The notes under the pieces were generated by a model. It was not told the origin of the DNA. It made no database searches and saw only the letters and a list, made by a program, of their open reading frames with translations. Both the position numbers and the translations under genes were made by a program. Source: Datnioides undecimradiatus (lineage: Eukaryota > Chordata > Actinopteri > Lobotiformes > Datnioididae). From it: a stretch of DNA of 64,000 nucleotides. This document shows, one piece after another, positions 1 through 9,736 of this stretch; position 1 is the stretch's first letter; each line of letters opens with the position of its first letter. The DNA lies in contig WARS01000033.1 in NCBI GenBank assembly GCA_008933995.1, positions 3,097,813-3,161,812 of the forward strand, read 5' to 3'.

Positions 1-589
1 AGCATGCAGTTTTCACAAGCTGTACCTCCCACTCTGCCAACTGCATGCCTTGTTGTAGCCTGAGATAAACACAGCTACTGTAGGCTGCAGACAGTACCGG
101 AGCTATGGCCTGCGCCTCCAATCGGAGACCCTATAAGACATCTGCCAAGGTTGTATACTGTCTGCAAGGCCTTTGTTGGTTTATTGATTGGAACTACTCT
201 TGTCCAGTGATGCTTAGAAGAGCAGAGATGCGCAGAGATCATCTGCACAAATGTGGGATTTTCATGAAATGAAACTGAAAATGTTGTTTTTTTTTAATAG
301 AATTTAATCAGAATGTAGGACCCAATTTTACAAATTTTTACAGAAATGTTTGAAAAAAGACCCCACAATTTTTAGATCTTCATGTTTAATGTAAATGTGC
401 CATTGTATCTTTACTTTTATCTGTCTGTCCTGCTGTCCCATCTGACATCTTATAGTGATCAAGTGACCAAAGAAACCAAGCTGGGGAGTCCTGGTTTCTC
501 AAATAACTAGAAAATAACTGGAAACTAGCTTTCTCATTTACATGACATTTGACAGCAACTAACTGCCATCACTGCATGCATGGCGCCAT
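1..589. other. no gene recognised
   Basis: I see no exon-like segment, RNA gene or identifiable repeat here. The sequence is AT-rich and reads as ordinary vertebrate non-coding DNA. Confidence 0.5.
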
Positions 590-637
590 CTGTGACCCTG
601 AACAGGATAAGTAATGTATAAAAAGGATGGATAGATG
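590..637 (+). repeat. SINE tail fragment
   Basis: The stretch contains 'gaccctgaacaggataag' followed by an imperfect 'ggatggatagatg' tail. This matches the 3' end typical of teleost tRNA-derived SINEs that finish in repeats of GGAT. The tRNA-like head is missing, so this is a truncated or diverged copy. The family name is not certain. Confidence 0.55.
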
Positions 638-1026
638 AAAAAAATTATTTCACCCCTTTAGTCCAAGAAAATACATTTATGCATCTCACTTACCTTTGTG
701 TAACCCAGACCTCGTATTTTAGTTGCCCATCCCTCACCATATCTTCACTATACGTGCTATGTTTGGACAACTGTTGATTGGTGATATCTGCTTTTGCTGA
801 GTCATCCAATACCAGTGTTTGTGGCTAGAGTTGACTATTGACCAGTGCACTCACCACTCACCTCAGGAGGTCATGATGAACCTGGCATACTGTCTACAGA
901 AAATGTATAAAATGTAACTTACTTGTAGATTGTCCCATTTACCTACTGTAGATCTTCTGTCCTCATACTCCTCCATCTGTGTCTTCTTCTTTTAATGTTG
1001 ATTCTTTGTGTTTATAAACTAATCCC

Positions 1027-1340
1027 AACTATTGGATGGATTGTCATAAAAACATCCAGAGCCATGATTTAACTTTTTATGGATTATCATTATTTTTTCA
1101 GGGACTTTGGTAATGACAATTGTCTGGTATCCTATAGAAATATTTCAACATCTATTATTAGGTCATGGTTCTCACAGGAGCAAATGTATTAACTTTGATG
1201 ATCTGATGTCTTTGTCTTGTTGTAATACAAACCTTAAATACCTGCAGAACTAATGGCATTTCCATTAGCCCCAGCTATATTTGCTAATTAGCAAAGCTAG
1301 CTTGGTAACAGTACACTAAACTAAAGTGGTATAAGCGTTA
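1027..1340 (+). repeat. older dispersed repeat, 5' part, interrupted by Tc1 element
   Basis: It begins with 'aactattggatggattgtcat' and later has 'aaatacctgcagaactaatggcat' and 'gctaattagcaaagctagc'. These are landmarks of a very common teleost repeat. The same landmarks recur near 19005-19205 and, in the opposite orientation, at 62100-62545. The Tc1-like transposon at 1341-2906 splits this copy, which continues at 2907. Confidence 0.7.
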
Positions 1341-1524
1341 TACACCGCGTTCCACATTATTATGCAAATGTAATTTTTCTCTCTTTTTCCTAAATAATCT
1401 ATAAAAATGATAGTTCTCATAATTTTCATGTCATCAAGCATTAGAGTATAACTCGACTGTTTTTGAACGAACCTCCAAATCATAACGTTTTTTTAAAAAA
1501 AAAAATCAAAATCTTAAAATGCAC

Positions 1525-1543
1525 TGTTCCACATTATTACGCA
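1525..1543 (+). repeat. left inner repeat of Tc1 element
   Basis: TGTTCCACATTATTACGCA repeats the core of the outer end about 180 bases further in. It matches the right inner copy at 2697-2715, in inverse, at 18 of 19 bases. In IR/DR elements such inner copies serve as second transposase-binding sites. Confidence 0.85.
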
Positions 1544-1673
1544 CAATAGAGTTTCAAAACATTTTATTGTTGTAAACAACTGAAAATGGTCATTAGTTAA
1601 ACTGCAAGCATTTGCAGGTTATATTTGCTGAAATCAAAAGCTCTTTCAATCAAAAATATCTTAACAGGCCAAA

Positions 1674-2676
1674 TTACATTTTGACATAGGACCCCTTATT
1701 GGATAGGAGCTTCACAATTCTTACATCCATGGAAGTTGTCAGTGTTTGGATGGTTTCTGCTGGAATTTCTTTGCAGGATGTCAGAATAGCCTCCCAGAGA
1801 TGCTGTTTTGATGTGAATTGCCTCCCACCCTCATAGATCTTTTGCTTCATGATGCTCCAAAGGTTCTCAATAGGGTTGAGATCAGGGGAGGATGGGGGCC
1901 ACACCATGAGGTTTTCTTGTTTTATGCCCATAGCAGTCAATGATGCACAGGTATTCCTTGCAGCATGGGATGGTGCATTGTCATGCATAAAGATGATCTT
2001 GCTACGAAAGGCACGGTTCTTTTTTTGTGCCACAGAAGAAAGTGGTCAGTCAGAAACTCCACATATTTCACAGAGGTCATTTTTACACCTTCAGGGACCT
2101 TGAAGGGGCCGACCAGCTCTCTCCCCATGATTCCAGCCCAAAACATGATGCCACCACCTCCTTGCTGACGTCGCAGCCTTGTCGGGACATGGTGGCTGTT
2201 CACCAACCATCCACAACTCCATCCATCTAGACCATCCAGGGTTGCACGGCACTCATCAGTGAACAACACTGTTTGGAAATTAGTCTTCATGTACGTGTAG
2301 GCCCACTGCAGGCGTTTCTGCTTCTGAGCTTTGGTTAAGGGTGGCTGAATGAGGTTTATGCATAACTGCAACCCTATTGAGGATCCTACACCTTGATGTT
2401 CTTGGCACTCCAGAGACACCAGCAGCTTCGAATACCTATTTGCTGTGGCATTTTAGCAGCTGCTCTCTTAACCCGACGAATTTGTCTGGCAGAAATCTTC
2501 CTCATTGTGCCTTTATCTGCTTGAACCCGTGTGTGTTCTGAATCGGCTACAAATCTCTTTATTGTACGATGATCACGGTGAAGTTGTTTTGAAATATCTA
2601 AAGTTGTCATACCTTCTCCTAGGCATTGAACTATTTCTCGCTTTTCGGGAGCAGAGAGATCCTTCTTCTTCCCCAT
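1674..2676 (-). pseudogene. Tc1-like transposase, DD37E, frameshifted
   Basis: A Tc1/mariner transposase would cut and paste the element that encodes it. Translation starts at ATG 2674-2676 with MGKKKDLSAPEKREIV, an N-terminal helix-turn-helix DNA-binding region. Three frame changes follow: near 2434-2440, near 2344-2346, and in a run of seven T on the + strand at 2020-2026 (a one-base change). The catalytic motifs survive: TDECRATLDG (D codon 2255-2257), MHDNAPSH (D codon 1980-1982) and SPDLNPIENLW (E codon 1866-1868). There are 37 residues between the second D and the E, against 34 in classic Tc1, so this is a DD37E enzyme. I recall that spacing from a vertebrate lineage called TRT, but that link is from memory. 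The protein cannot be made intact. Confidence 0.93.
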
Positions 2677-2696
2677 ATTGCTGGAAAATAATGGTC

Positions 2697-2715
2697 TGCT
2701 TAATAATGTGGAACA
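2697..2715 (-). repeat. right inner repeat of Tc1 element
   Basis: TGCTTAATAATGTGGAACA is the inverse complement of the left inner repeat with one mismatch. It lies just upstream of the transposase start codon, so transposase binding here could also affect its own promoter. That regulatory idea is inference. Confidence 0.85.
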
Positions 2716-2906
2716 TCCATTCTTAAGTAGTTTTCCCTTTATTTGGACTCACCTGCAAACTAATTGGCACAGGTGTCTGAGATTGATTGGAGTGATTGGA
2801 AGAGCCCTGACGCACATTCCCATCCATGTGTTTAAACTGACAGACAAAAAAAATGACCTTTATGACCTTTAAACACAATTTGCATAATAATGTGGAACGC
2901 GGTGTA

Positions 2907-2965
2907 CATGCAAAGCATCAACATGTTACTGTTGTCAGCACGACCATGTTAACATGTTGATAGTA
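2907..2965 (+). repeat. older dispersed repeat, 3' part after Tc1 insertion
   Basis: 'gcatcaacatgttactgttg' and 'catgttaacatgttga' continue the repeat broken at 1340. The inverse of the copy at 62150-62270 reads through 'attatacctgc...atcaacatgtta' with no insertion. This places the transposon in the TA of that motif. Confidence 0.65.
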
Positions 2966-4689
2966 CAGATGTTAGGTTCCGTTTTGTTGGCTGGGTAAGA
3001 CTGATCTGTATTGCGATTCCGTATCTTTGCTTGAAGCAACCTCCACTAATCTTGAGTAGATAACTCTGCTTTAGTTTTGGTTTGGTATGAGTATGATTGG
3101 CTCTCACCTTATTACCCGTCATATTGCATCAGCAGACAGTTGCATAAAGTTGAGCCTTTCTCAGCTTCCACCCTGTAGCTGAGCAGAATGAGTCAACACC
3201 AGGTCACTAAAATGCACTGCAGCTCAGCTTTAAAATCAGGTCAAAGTCCCTGTCACTGCAATGAGATTGTTTGCCACCAAACACTCTGGAGATTTGGGGA
3301 TTCATCGCCTTGCTCTAAGACCCTTCATCACACCTTGCTGCACAGTTTTTGCAAGTCCCAGCTCTATACTTTACCCCCACTACACTGCTGGAATATATTC
3401 ATCAGGGTGCTTGGCTCGAGCTGTCACTTGCACAAAAGGCTAAATTCAAATGGCAGAGGTAAACAGCACTAATGCAGACAATCCAGAGTGGTACAAGAAA
3501 ACAATGCCAAACACCATTATCTCATCTCGCCCTCCGGTTTGCATCAGCCTGCAATTCTGCACTCTGCACTGTTCGAATGGGAGGAAGTAAAAATAGCTGC
3601 AGGAAGATGAAAGAGGGTAGAATGTGGGTAAAAATGGAATACAAGAGACGTGCCTCAAATCCCTGAAATAGAGGGAGTGAAAATGATCACAGGCTCCTTC
3701 TGCCTTGTCACACTGTTTCCTGTGGTGATGGCTTTAAATTTCCAGAGCACAAACAGCACTTTGTCACTCAACCAGTCGGGTTCGTGCGTGTGTTTAATCT
3801 GTATCTCTGCACTGTGGGGATTCATGATCTCACTTCTTGTCCTATCAGACTGTCCACAACATATGAAGCTCTAATGACATCATATGACAAACCGTGCATC
3901 CGAAATGAGGCACCAGTGCATCAGTGCCACATCATTGATATAATGTCCCTCTGTATCAAAGAAGCTGCAGAGTAAACAGCAAGCTAATTAGCCATTCTAG
4001 GCACGATGGCCACGGGCACTTATCTCCGTGAAACCTCCCATTACCAGCACCGTTACCAGAAGCATCAAAACACGCTCTATTTGTTGCCTCTTGGCCCAAA
4101 GCAGAGATCTCAGGATCCTGTCTGGTGTTTGTGGTGGTTACAGCGTGACAGAGGAGGTAGATATTGAAGAGGTAATGTGAGTTGCGCGATCGGAAAACGC
4201 GCCACAGAAATCGATGAACATTTGTCATCCCGCGCTCACTGTCACAGATGTGATGTAAATACATAATAAACATGGGGGAGAGCCTGTGAAAGCCCATCAT
4301 GTTGAAGGTGTGAGGTTATCATGTGAATAAATATTACACTTTTTGTGAGAATCCAAACCTAATTAAAATATGAACTCATTAATTTTGCTATGGTTCTGTC
4401 ATATGGCTGTCTGAATTCTGTTCATTAGCAAACACCTTTTCACCATTTTGCTACTTGCTGTTCGGTTTTCTTCTAACAGTTATATCAGCACTACACAAAT
4501 TAATGTGTAAAGTAGCAATTTAGTAATGAAACTAATGGATGTGGAGCTAATTTTAATGACTTTATGAGCTGTTGAGAACCTAATTTTATTTAGCAAACTG
4601 AACATATGGTTTGTGTAAGACTGACTCAAGCTGGTATGTTGAGAATGAAAGAACAATATGCAGTTGCTAGGAGCATGTGCAAAGTCACT
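2966..4689. other. no gene recognised
   Basis: Several ORFs of 60-114 codons occur on both strands. They overlap one another, lack paired splice sites and resemble no family I know. No repeat was identified. Confidence 0.45.
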
Positions 4690-4750
4690 TGAAGTCGAAT
4701 TACTCAAGTAAAGTACAGGTAAATTCAAATTTTACTTGAGTAAATGTGCC
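4690..4750 (+). repeat. fragment of 'tacttgagtaaa' dispersed repeat
   Basis: 'attactcaagtaaagtacag' followed by 'ttttacttgagtaaatgt' resembles a teleost repeat that also appears at 51560-51702. Only about 60 bases remain. It may derive from a DNA transposon. Confidence 0.5.
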
Positions 4751-4754
4751 AAAC

Positions 4755-6314
4755 ACTGTTCAGGCCTCTGTGGTATTAAATCAATGCAAACTGTCTGTCA
4801 CCATTTAGCCTATTGGTGCTAATTTGTTAGCATACAACACAACGTGGTCGTTCAGGATTGCTGACTTGTGCCACTCTAATAAAGCAGCAGAGTAGCCCCA
4901 GAGACTGTATTCTATTCCACTTCCTGCCCAGGCTTTTCATTTGACTGCAACACTATCTGCAGTATTCATACACACGCTCTCTCTCTCTCTGCAGAGGGGT
5001 TTCCCAGCCCAGGCATTCCCTCACTCTCTTATCTCTCCTCTGCTGCTGATACAGCGTGACCAGGATTACGCTTTTAACCCAGTCCAAGATGGCTGCCTCC
5101 AGCTCACTCTCACTCTTTTTTTTTTTCCTGTCTCTCGCTCCCTGTTCTGTGTCTGTACCAGCATGAAAGAGAGAGAGAGAGAGACTTTTTAAAAATATAT
5201 GACCCAGGAGAAAGACTGACACTCCAGTCAGCGTTTCCACTCTCCAACCATCGGACCCTGTGCAAAGAGATTTACTATCGTCCGCTATTTGACAGCTGAA
5301 CATGCTAATTAATGCAGCCATTCCATCTGTCACTTTAGATAAGCAAAAGTGCTGACTGCTTTCAAGGCAAACTTCCTTTGTTCCAGATAGAAACCGAGGG
5401 AGGGATGCAGTGCTTTTCACATGAGCCTGTGCTCTGTGATCTCCCCATTCGTGCCAAATTGTGGCATGTTGATGCAAAAGAAGAATATTGCCGACTGGGA
5501 AGGCTGGAGCTTCTTTGTAAGCAGGCTGCAGACCAGACATATGGTTTCAGCATTCAGAGGTCAGAGGGAGCCCTGCTAAAGCTTGGTAAAAATCAATAAT
5601 TTACTGCAGTTCCAGTACATAGAAAATGTATTTTTTCATAATTTAGCATGAACTTGACTGGAGTAACCCAGATTCTTGAAAAACTGTAGCAGCTTCTTCA
5701 ACAGAGAAGCAGACTAAGGGGAGATATTTCGGCCAGGGTTCAGGAAAAATAATGCCCCGTTCTGTCGAGACAATGGTTGATGACCTGCAGTGGGAGCTTT
5801 TCTAAGGTTTGTATGGGCAGGAAATTCTCCCGGTCGAAGCATTGGGACAAAAGATGAGCAGTTGTTTTAGATCATGCCTGGTTTATGGTTAAAAAAACAG
5901 TCACACACTTATGCAAATGAAGATTTCAGAATTCTCTCAAGGCAAAAATATCAAATTGCAAGTCCAATTAGTTCACTTTCACATTTATTAACATTACAAC
6001 ACGGTGTCTTCTTACCAATAACAACAACAAAGGACGCTGAATTTTAACATGTTTGTGACATTCAGCAGGAGATTCCTGTGTTTCAGTGTTACCAATTAAG
6101 ACATATTTAAAAGAAACACATTGAACATCCTTCCACTTCACAACAGAGACATCATTTAAAACCTAAATTCTTTAATTACTCGGTCGCCTGAGGGCACAGA
6201 AACAAGCTGTAAACACCACATTGTCACATTGTGTCTTATAACCTTACACAGTTGATATGGTGAATATATTAGCAAAACAGCAGCATATTTACATAACCAG
6301 AAGACACAGAGAGC
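4755..6314. other. no gene recognised; (GA)n tract at 5167-5184
   Basis: This contains short CT-rich (4977-4992) and GA-rich (5167-5184) simple repeats. A 195-codon minus-strand ORF at 4953-5540 crosses both and includes low-complexity runs of R, E, S and L. It has no recognisable domain and is probably chance. Around 5280-5345 the sequence 'gctaattaatgcagcc' looks like the AT-rich homeodomain-type motifs found in conserved non-coding elements, but alignment would be needed to tell. Confidence 0.45.
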
Positions 6315-6479
6315 AACATTAGCATTCATCTGGTGCTTCTCACCACTGAACAAATGTTAGCACAATATCCACTCTCCTTTTAGCTCTGCAGTTGGTCTCC
6401 ACCAACTCCTGAGGGAAATATCTGGCCCTTTAGCTACTTACTGCTCTGTTAGCTAGTTGCTAACTTTGTCTGTGTGCTT
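6315..6479 (+). repeat. dispersed repeat copy 1 ('gagggaaatatctg' family)
   Basis: The order 'cattagcattcatctgg', 'ccttttagctctg', 'ggtctccaccaactcctgag', 'ggaaatatctgg' and 'agctagttgctaac' matches copies at 33384-33520 and 52962-53075. The family looks like a short dispersed teleost repeat. Its class is not determined. Confidence 0.7.
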
Positions 6480-6510
6480 GAGATTGTGATAAAATGTTTT
6501 GTGATACTGT

Positions 6511-6648
6511 ATGGAGTCTTTCGTGGCAGTGGTTCATTTTGTGTTGTGTTTGAATTCCCGACAAGGTCGCAGTGTGGTAATCTCCAGCCTTTCCACCGGC
6601 CATTCAGGTTGCCCGTACCTAGCTATGCACTCTTTTTGCGAACATGTT
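6511..6648 (+). repeat. 138-bp direct repeat, copy 1
   Basis: This matches 6996-7133 over 138 bases with four substitutions and no gaps (about 97%). The two copies flank a pyrimidine-rich LTR-like segment. Copy 1 stops at 'gcgaacatgtt', while copy 2 runs on into sequence that appears to belong to the same older repeat. Confidence 0.9.
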
Positions 6649-6990
6649 GTCATGTCTGGTCAAGTCAGCCGCGTTTAGTCCCTTGTCTTGTCTGTGTTGT
6701 CTCGTGCTTTCCTGTTTTATTTTGAAAATACTAACTTCCCTTTTGTTTCAGGTGGCTTACTCTTCCTCTTGTGTTTCCTGCCGGTGTGATTGTCTTCCCT
6801 GCCCTGATTGTTTCCACCTGTTCCCCTAATCCCAGTGTGTATATATTGTTTGCGTCCCCTGTCCTGTGCCAGTTCGTCTTGTACTCTATGTCAAGGAACC
6901 AGCGCTCACGTCACGTCCATGTCCAAGCCTTCGTTGTTTGCCAGGTTATCGTTTTGTTTGCTTTGTTCTTTGATACTTTGTTTCCTCATT
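6648..6990 (+). mobile_element. LTR-like segment between direct repeats
   Basis: It starts TGTCATGTCTGG and has the C/T-rich '+' strand bias, 'ttcctgttttattttg' block and 'gtgtatatattgt' block of teleost repeats that I associate with solo LTRs. The right end cannot be fixed and no short target duplication is clear. It could instead be a non-autonomous DNA element. Similar C/T-rich blocks start at 17522 and 22812. Confidence 0.45.
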
Positions 6991-6995
6991 GCCAA

Positions 6996-7133
6996 ATGGA
7001 GTCTTTCGTGGCAGTGGTTCGTTTTGTGTTGTGTTTGAATTCCCGACAAGGTAGCAGTGTGGTAATCTCCAGCCTTTCCACCGGCCATTCGGGTTGTCCG
7101 TACCTAGCTATGCACTCTTTTTGCGAACATGTT
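6996..7133 (+). repeat. 138-bp direct repeat, copy 2
   Basis: Second copy of 6511-6648 with four mismatches. It is followed directly by the repeat at 7134-7235. Continuity with that repeat suggests copy 2 is the original and copy 1 the duplicate. Confidence 0.9.
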
Positions 7134-7235
7134 ATCTTGATGGACATTTCTTAAAATTTGGCACAGTTGTCCACTCGGATGCAGTAATGAAATTCTCATG
7201 TTTTGCAGGTCAAAGGTCAAGGTTGCTTGCAACTG
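7115..7235 (+). repeat. dispersed repeat ('aaatttggcacag...ggtcaaaggtcaagg')
   Basis: 'gcgaacatgttatcttgatg', 'catttcttaaaatttggcac' and 'ggtcaaaggtcaagg' occur in the order of a common teleost repeat that I recognise by pattern. The 79-codon ORF starting at 7198 lies largely in and after this repeat and is not taken as a gene. Confidence 0.6.
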
Positions 7236-7239
7236 GCTG

Positions 7240-8034
7240 GAACAGGCAAACAATGACAAGGCCGTGACGCGAGATCTGCTCAGGTTTTATTCACATGTTA
7301 AGTTTTTTTATGCTATTACAGTTTTACCAAAATTAGAATTAAAGTATTGTACTACATCACCTCTCTTACTGTATTATAATATATCATACTGTGTTGAATT
7401 GTACACCTTGTATCCTGATACATACTGTTTCACCTGATTCTTGCCAAAAGCTTTTTCACTGAAATCATCTGTTTGCTGCTGACGTTTGAGAGCTGCAGGA
7501 CTAAAATATAACTTTAGAACAAAGAGATGCTATAAGGCTGCATTGCTCTGTGCTCTAATGTGTTCCTTACTTTTAAGGAAAGCCTGTAATATAACTAATC
7601 ACTTATCCATGAGGAATGTGTTGCTGTGTTTCATGTTTTTGCAGAACACTGTGGCAGGTTGAGTGGAGGAGGAGAGCCGTGAGGTGAAGTAACACTGCTT
7701 CAGCAGCATCGCTGTTGATGAGTGTAAAGACACAAAAACATTCAGATACATTCGAGGTGTCAGTTATTTCAGTGTGGGGGTGCGATTTGGTTGAAAGAGC
7801 TGGCTGTGATGCTGAAAGCAGAGACCTTCATTCATTCTGATTACAAGGGCGAACGGTGGCGTTTTAAGTGACCTTGCTTTCACGGCTGTCTCCGTCAGAC
7901 ACACTCAAAGAATCTGTCAAACACAGACATTTGGCTCCTTACACAAGCCCTCTCCCTCCTCACGCTCTCTGCCGCGCCTCCATTCATGTTCATTTTGTCT
8001 CTGCCCTCCTGTGCTAATTCATCTTTGACGTGCG
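7240..8034. other. no gene recognised
   Basis: A good acceptor ('catgtttttgcag' ending at 7644) is followed 39 bases later by 'gag|gtgaag'. The frame needed to feed the 9642 exon contains a stop, so this was not added to the gene model. Nothing else was identified. Confidence 0.4.
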
Positions 8035-8062
8035 TACACACACACACACACACACACACACA
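8035..8062 (+). repeat. (AC)n microsatellite
   Basis: An uninterrupted run of about 14 CA units. It creates low-complexity CVCV translations in overlapping ORFs, which should be ignored. Confidence 0.97.
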
Positions 8063-8950
8063 AGCAGATGGCATGTGAGTGTGCGTCTGAGTGCCGCATG
8101 TGTATTTTTCTGAGATTATGTATGGGTTGCCATGGCGACACATCGTCTTCGGTCATCCCCAACAAAGTCCTGATGTTGCGACTCAGTGTGACACTTGAGG
8201 AGTGAGGGAAATAGTTGTGTCAGAATCGAATTAAAGGAAGGATGGAGGAGAATTAAAAGGAAATGAGGAAGGATGGGAGTGAAAAGGAGAAAATCTTGAA
8301 AAAATAAAGTGAAAGTGAAACAAAACTTATGTTTTTGTACAGTTTCAGTGCTGCCCTGCTCATTTGTCATTAGGTATTAGCTGTGCAGCTGTTAATGAGA
8401 TAATATATTAACTTGAAATTATCTGGAGGAAAAACTTCACTTGTAGTGTTTTTTAGCTGCGTTTTTGTTGGGAAACAACAAAAGAACCCACCACAATAGA
8501 CGTTATTAATCCTGATTTTTAGCAGGTGATCTATCATGTGTGATGGATCCGGGCGTGAAAATAATTTTCTCTAACCTGGTGTTTGTCAGAGGCGAGATCA
8601 AAGGTTCTGCGGCGGAGTGAAGTTAAGCAGGCTGTTTGTGGCATTAAAGGGAAGCAGCTTCCTGCAAGTCAGAGCTTAACTCCGCGAGCCTGCACGCTGA
8701 CAGCTCCTGTCACCGTGGATCCCCAAGAAAAGCCAAGCATTTGTAAACAGCAGGTTAAACTAAAGTCCCTGTATGAGGTATCTCTGGGTACAACAGCATC
8801 TGAGAGAATACACATTAAAGGAGTAAAGAGGCGAGGAGCTGCAGTGTGTCTGTTGGAGAACATTAAGCAGAACGTTAAGGTTAATATGGGTTTTTACCAG
8901 CTGATGCACAGGTGACGGAGGAGAACAACCTGCATCTGTTGACCAGAGAT
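8063..8950. other. no supported gene
   Basis: An open stretch on the + strand at 8583-8915 (110 codons, no ATG at its head) has no matching donor and no recognisable domain. It is left out as a gene. The rest is unassigned. Confidence 0.4.
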
Positions 8951-8992
8951 GGAGGCAGAGGTGGAGGCAGAGATGGAGACAGTGGTGGAGGC
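8951..8992 (+). repeat. 12-bp minisatellite, about 3.5 units
   Basis: Units of 'ggaggcagaggt' at 8951, 8963 and 8975, plus a half unit at 8987. The third unit has diverged at two bases. On the minus strand it reads as repeated Cys-Leu-His-Leu. Confidence 0.8.
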
Positions 8993-8999
8993 CGTAGGA

Positions 9000-9641
9000 G
9001 TTCAGGTTCTGACGAGTTTCACGTAGAGAGGAGTTCAAACGAAAACAGGAAGGTCCGAGGAATTGAAGATCTAATTTGGTGAAGGCAATCAGCATTTTTA
9101 AGATTTTGAGATGTTGCTGTGGGTGCCACAAATGAAATCCCGCTCCCCTCTAGTGCATCAGTGTGATGGCGAATGTATGAAAAGGCAGAGCTTATGAGGC
9201 AGATGTCTTAAAAACCTGTGCACACGAATAACAGAGCAGAGGAAATGTGTGTTTTTCAAATAAAGGAGCATTAAGTGTCATTCCCAGTGTCTTTGCAGGT
9301 GCAATTAGGCACAATAAGCTGGGCACAGGTTGCCAGTGTGTCGTCACGCGGCCTATTATCTCTCCACAGCGCGCTGATGAAACAACTTTTTGATACGTCT
9401 GTGGAGCCGTTTGACAAATCACTCCAGGTTAGTGGTGTGGCTGAGATATTGCCACCACAGAGAGGCAATATCTTTAATAATATTTATTTGTAAGTCAAAT
9501 CATCCTAATGGCTTTTGTTCATTTATTTATCTGTGCTTTATATAATGGCACGGTGACTTCTCTGATGTATTAGCCAGCGCTGAGTGGGCAGTTCAGATCC
9601 ATTACCCATCTACTAATGCAGGTCTGTCTCTTTTTATGCAG
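9000..9641. other. no gene recognised before candidate exon 1
   Basis: No assigned feature. The last 30 bases hold a branch-site match TACTAAT (9611-9617) and a pyrimidine tract leading to the acceptor at 9640-9641. Confidence 0.4.
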
Positions 9642-9736
9642 CCATTTATCTCAGCTTTCTTCCTCCACCGGATAACGGCATCCGCTGCCAAACGGACACC
9701 GCGTTGGACGAGGGGGAAGACGAGCGCACGCAGCAG
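9642..9736 (+). CDS. candidate internal exon 1 of unrecognised gene
   Basis: This is a 95-base segment with a branch-like TACTAAT about 25 bases upstream, the tract 'tctgtctctttttatgcag' and a donor 'cagcag|gtaatt'. The chosen frame starts with two bases that complete an upstream codon, then reads IYLSFLPPPDNGIRC and continues through an acidic stretch (ALDEGEDERTQQ), ending on a full codon. A second frame is also open and the third has a stop. The exon is GC-rich in an AT-rich setting. Its phase-0 end fits the start of the segment at 13259. There is no start codon, so the gene would begin further left or outside the window. The protein family is not recognised, and a non-coding exon or conserved element is possible. 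Confidence 0.4.

Larger units (their letters stand above)
1341..2906 (-). mobile_element. Tc1-like DNA transposon, IR/DR type
   Basis: This is a complete element of 1566 bp counting the TA at each end. Outer inverted repeats begin TACACCGCGTTCCACATTAT and match for about 29 bases (1341-1369 and 2878-2906). A shorter 19-base version of the same motif recurs inside each end, at 1525-1543 and in inverse at 2697-2715, with one mismatch between them. This gives the inverted-repeat/direct-repeat layout of some Tc1 elements. TA at both borders fits TA target duplication. The interior carries a broken transposase on the minus strand. It inserted into an older repeat, so it is younger than that repeat. 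It cannot move on its own protein but could be mobilised in trans, because both ends are intact. Confidence 0.95.

Noticed and set aside
4953-5540. 195-codon minus-strand ORF
   Set aside because: It crosses CT/GA simple repeats that give runs of R, E, S and L. No domain, no splice pair, no conserved motif.
7198-7437. 79-codon + ORF after an acceptor-like 'ttttgcag'
   Set aside because: The start lies in a dispersed repeat and the only donor (gttttat) is poor.
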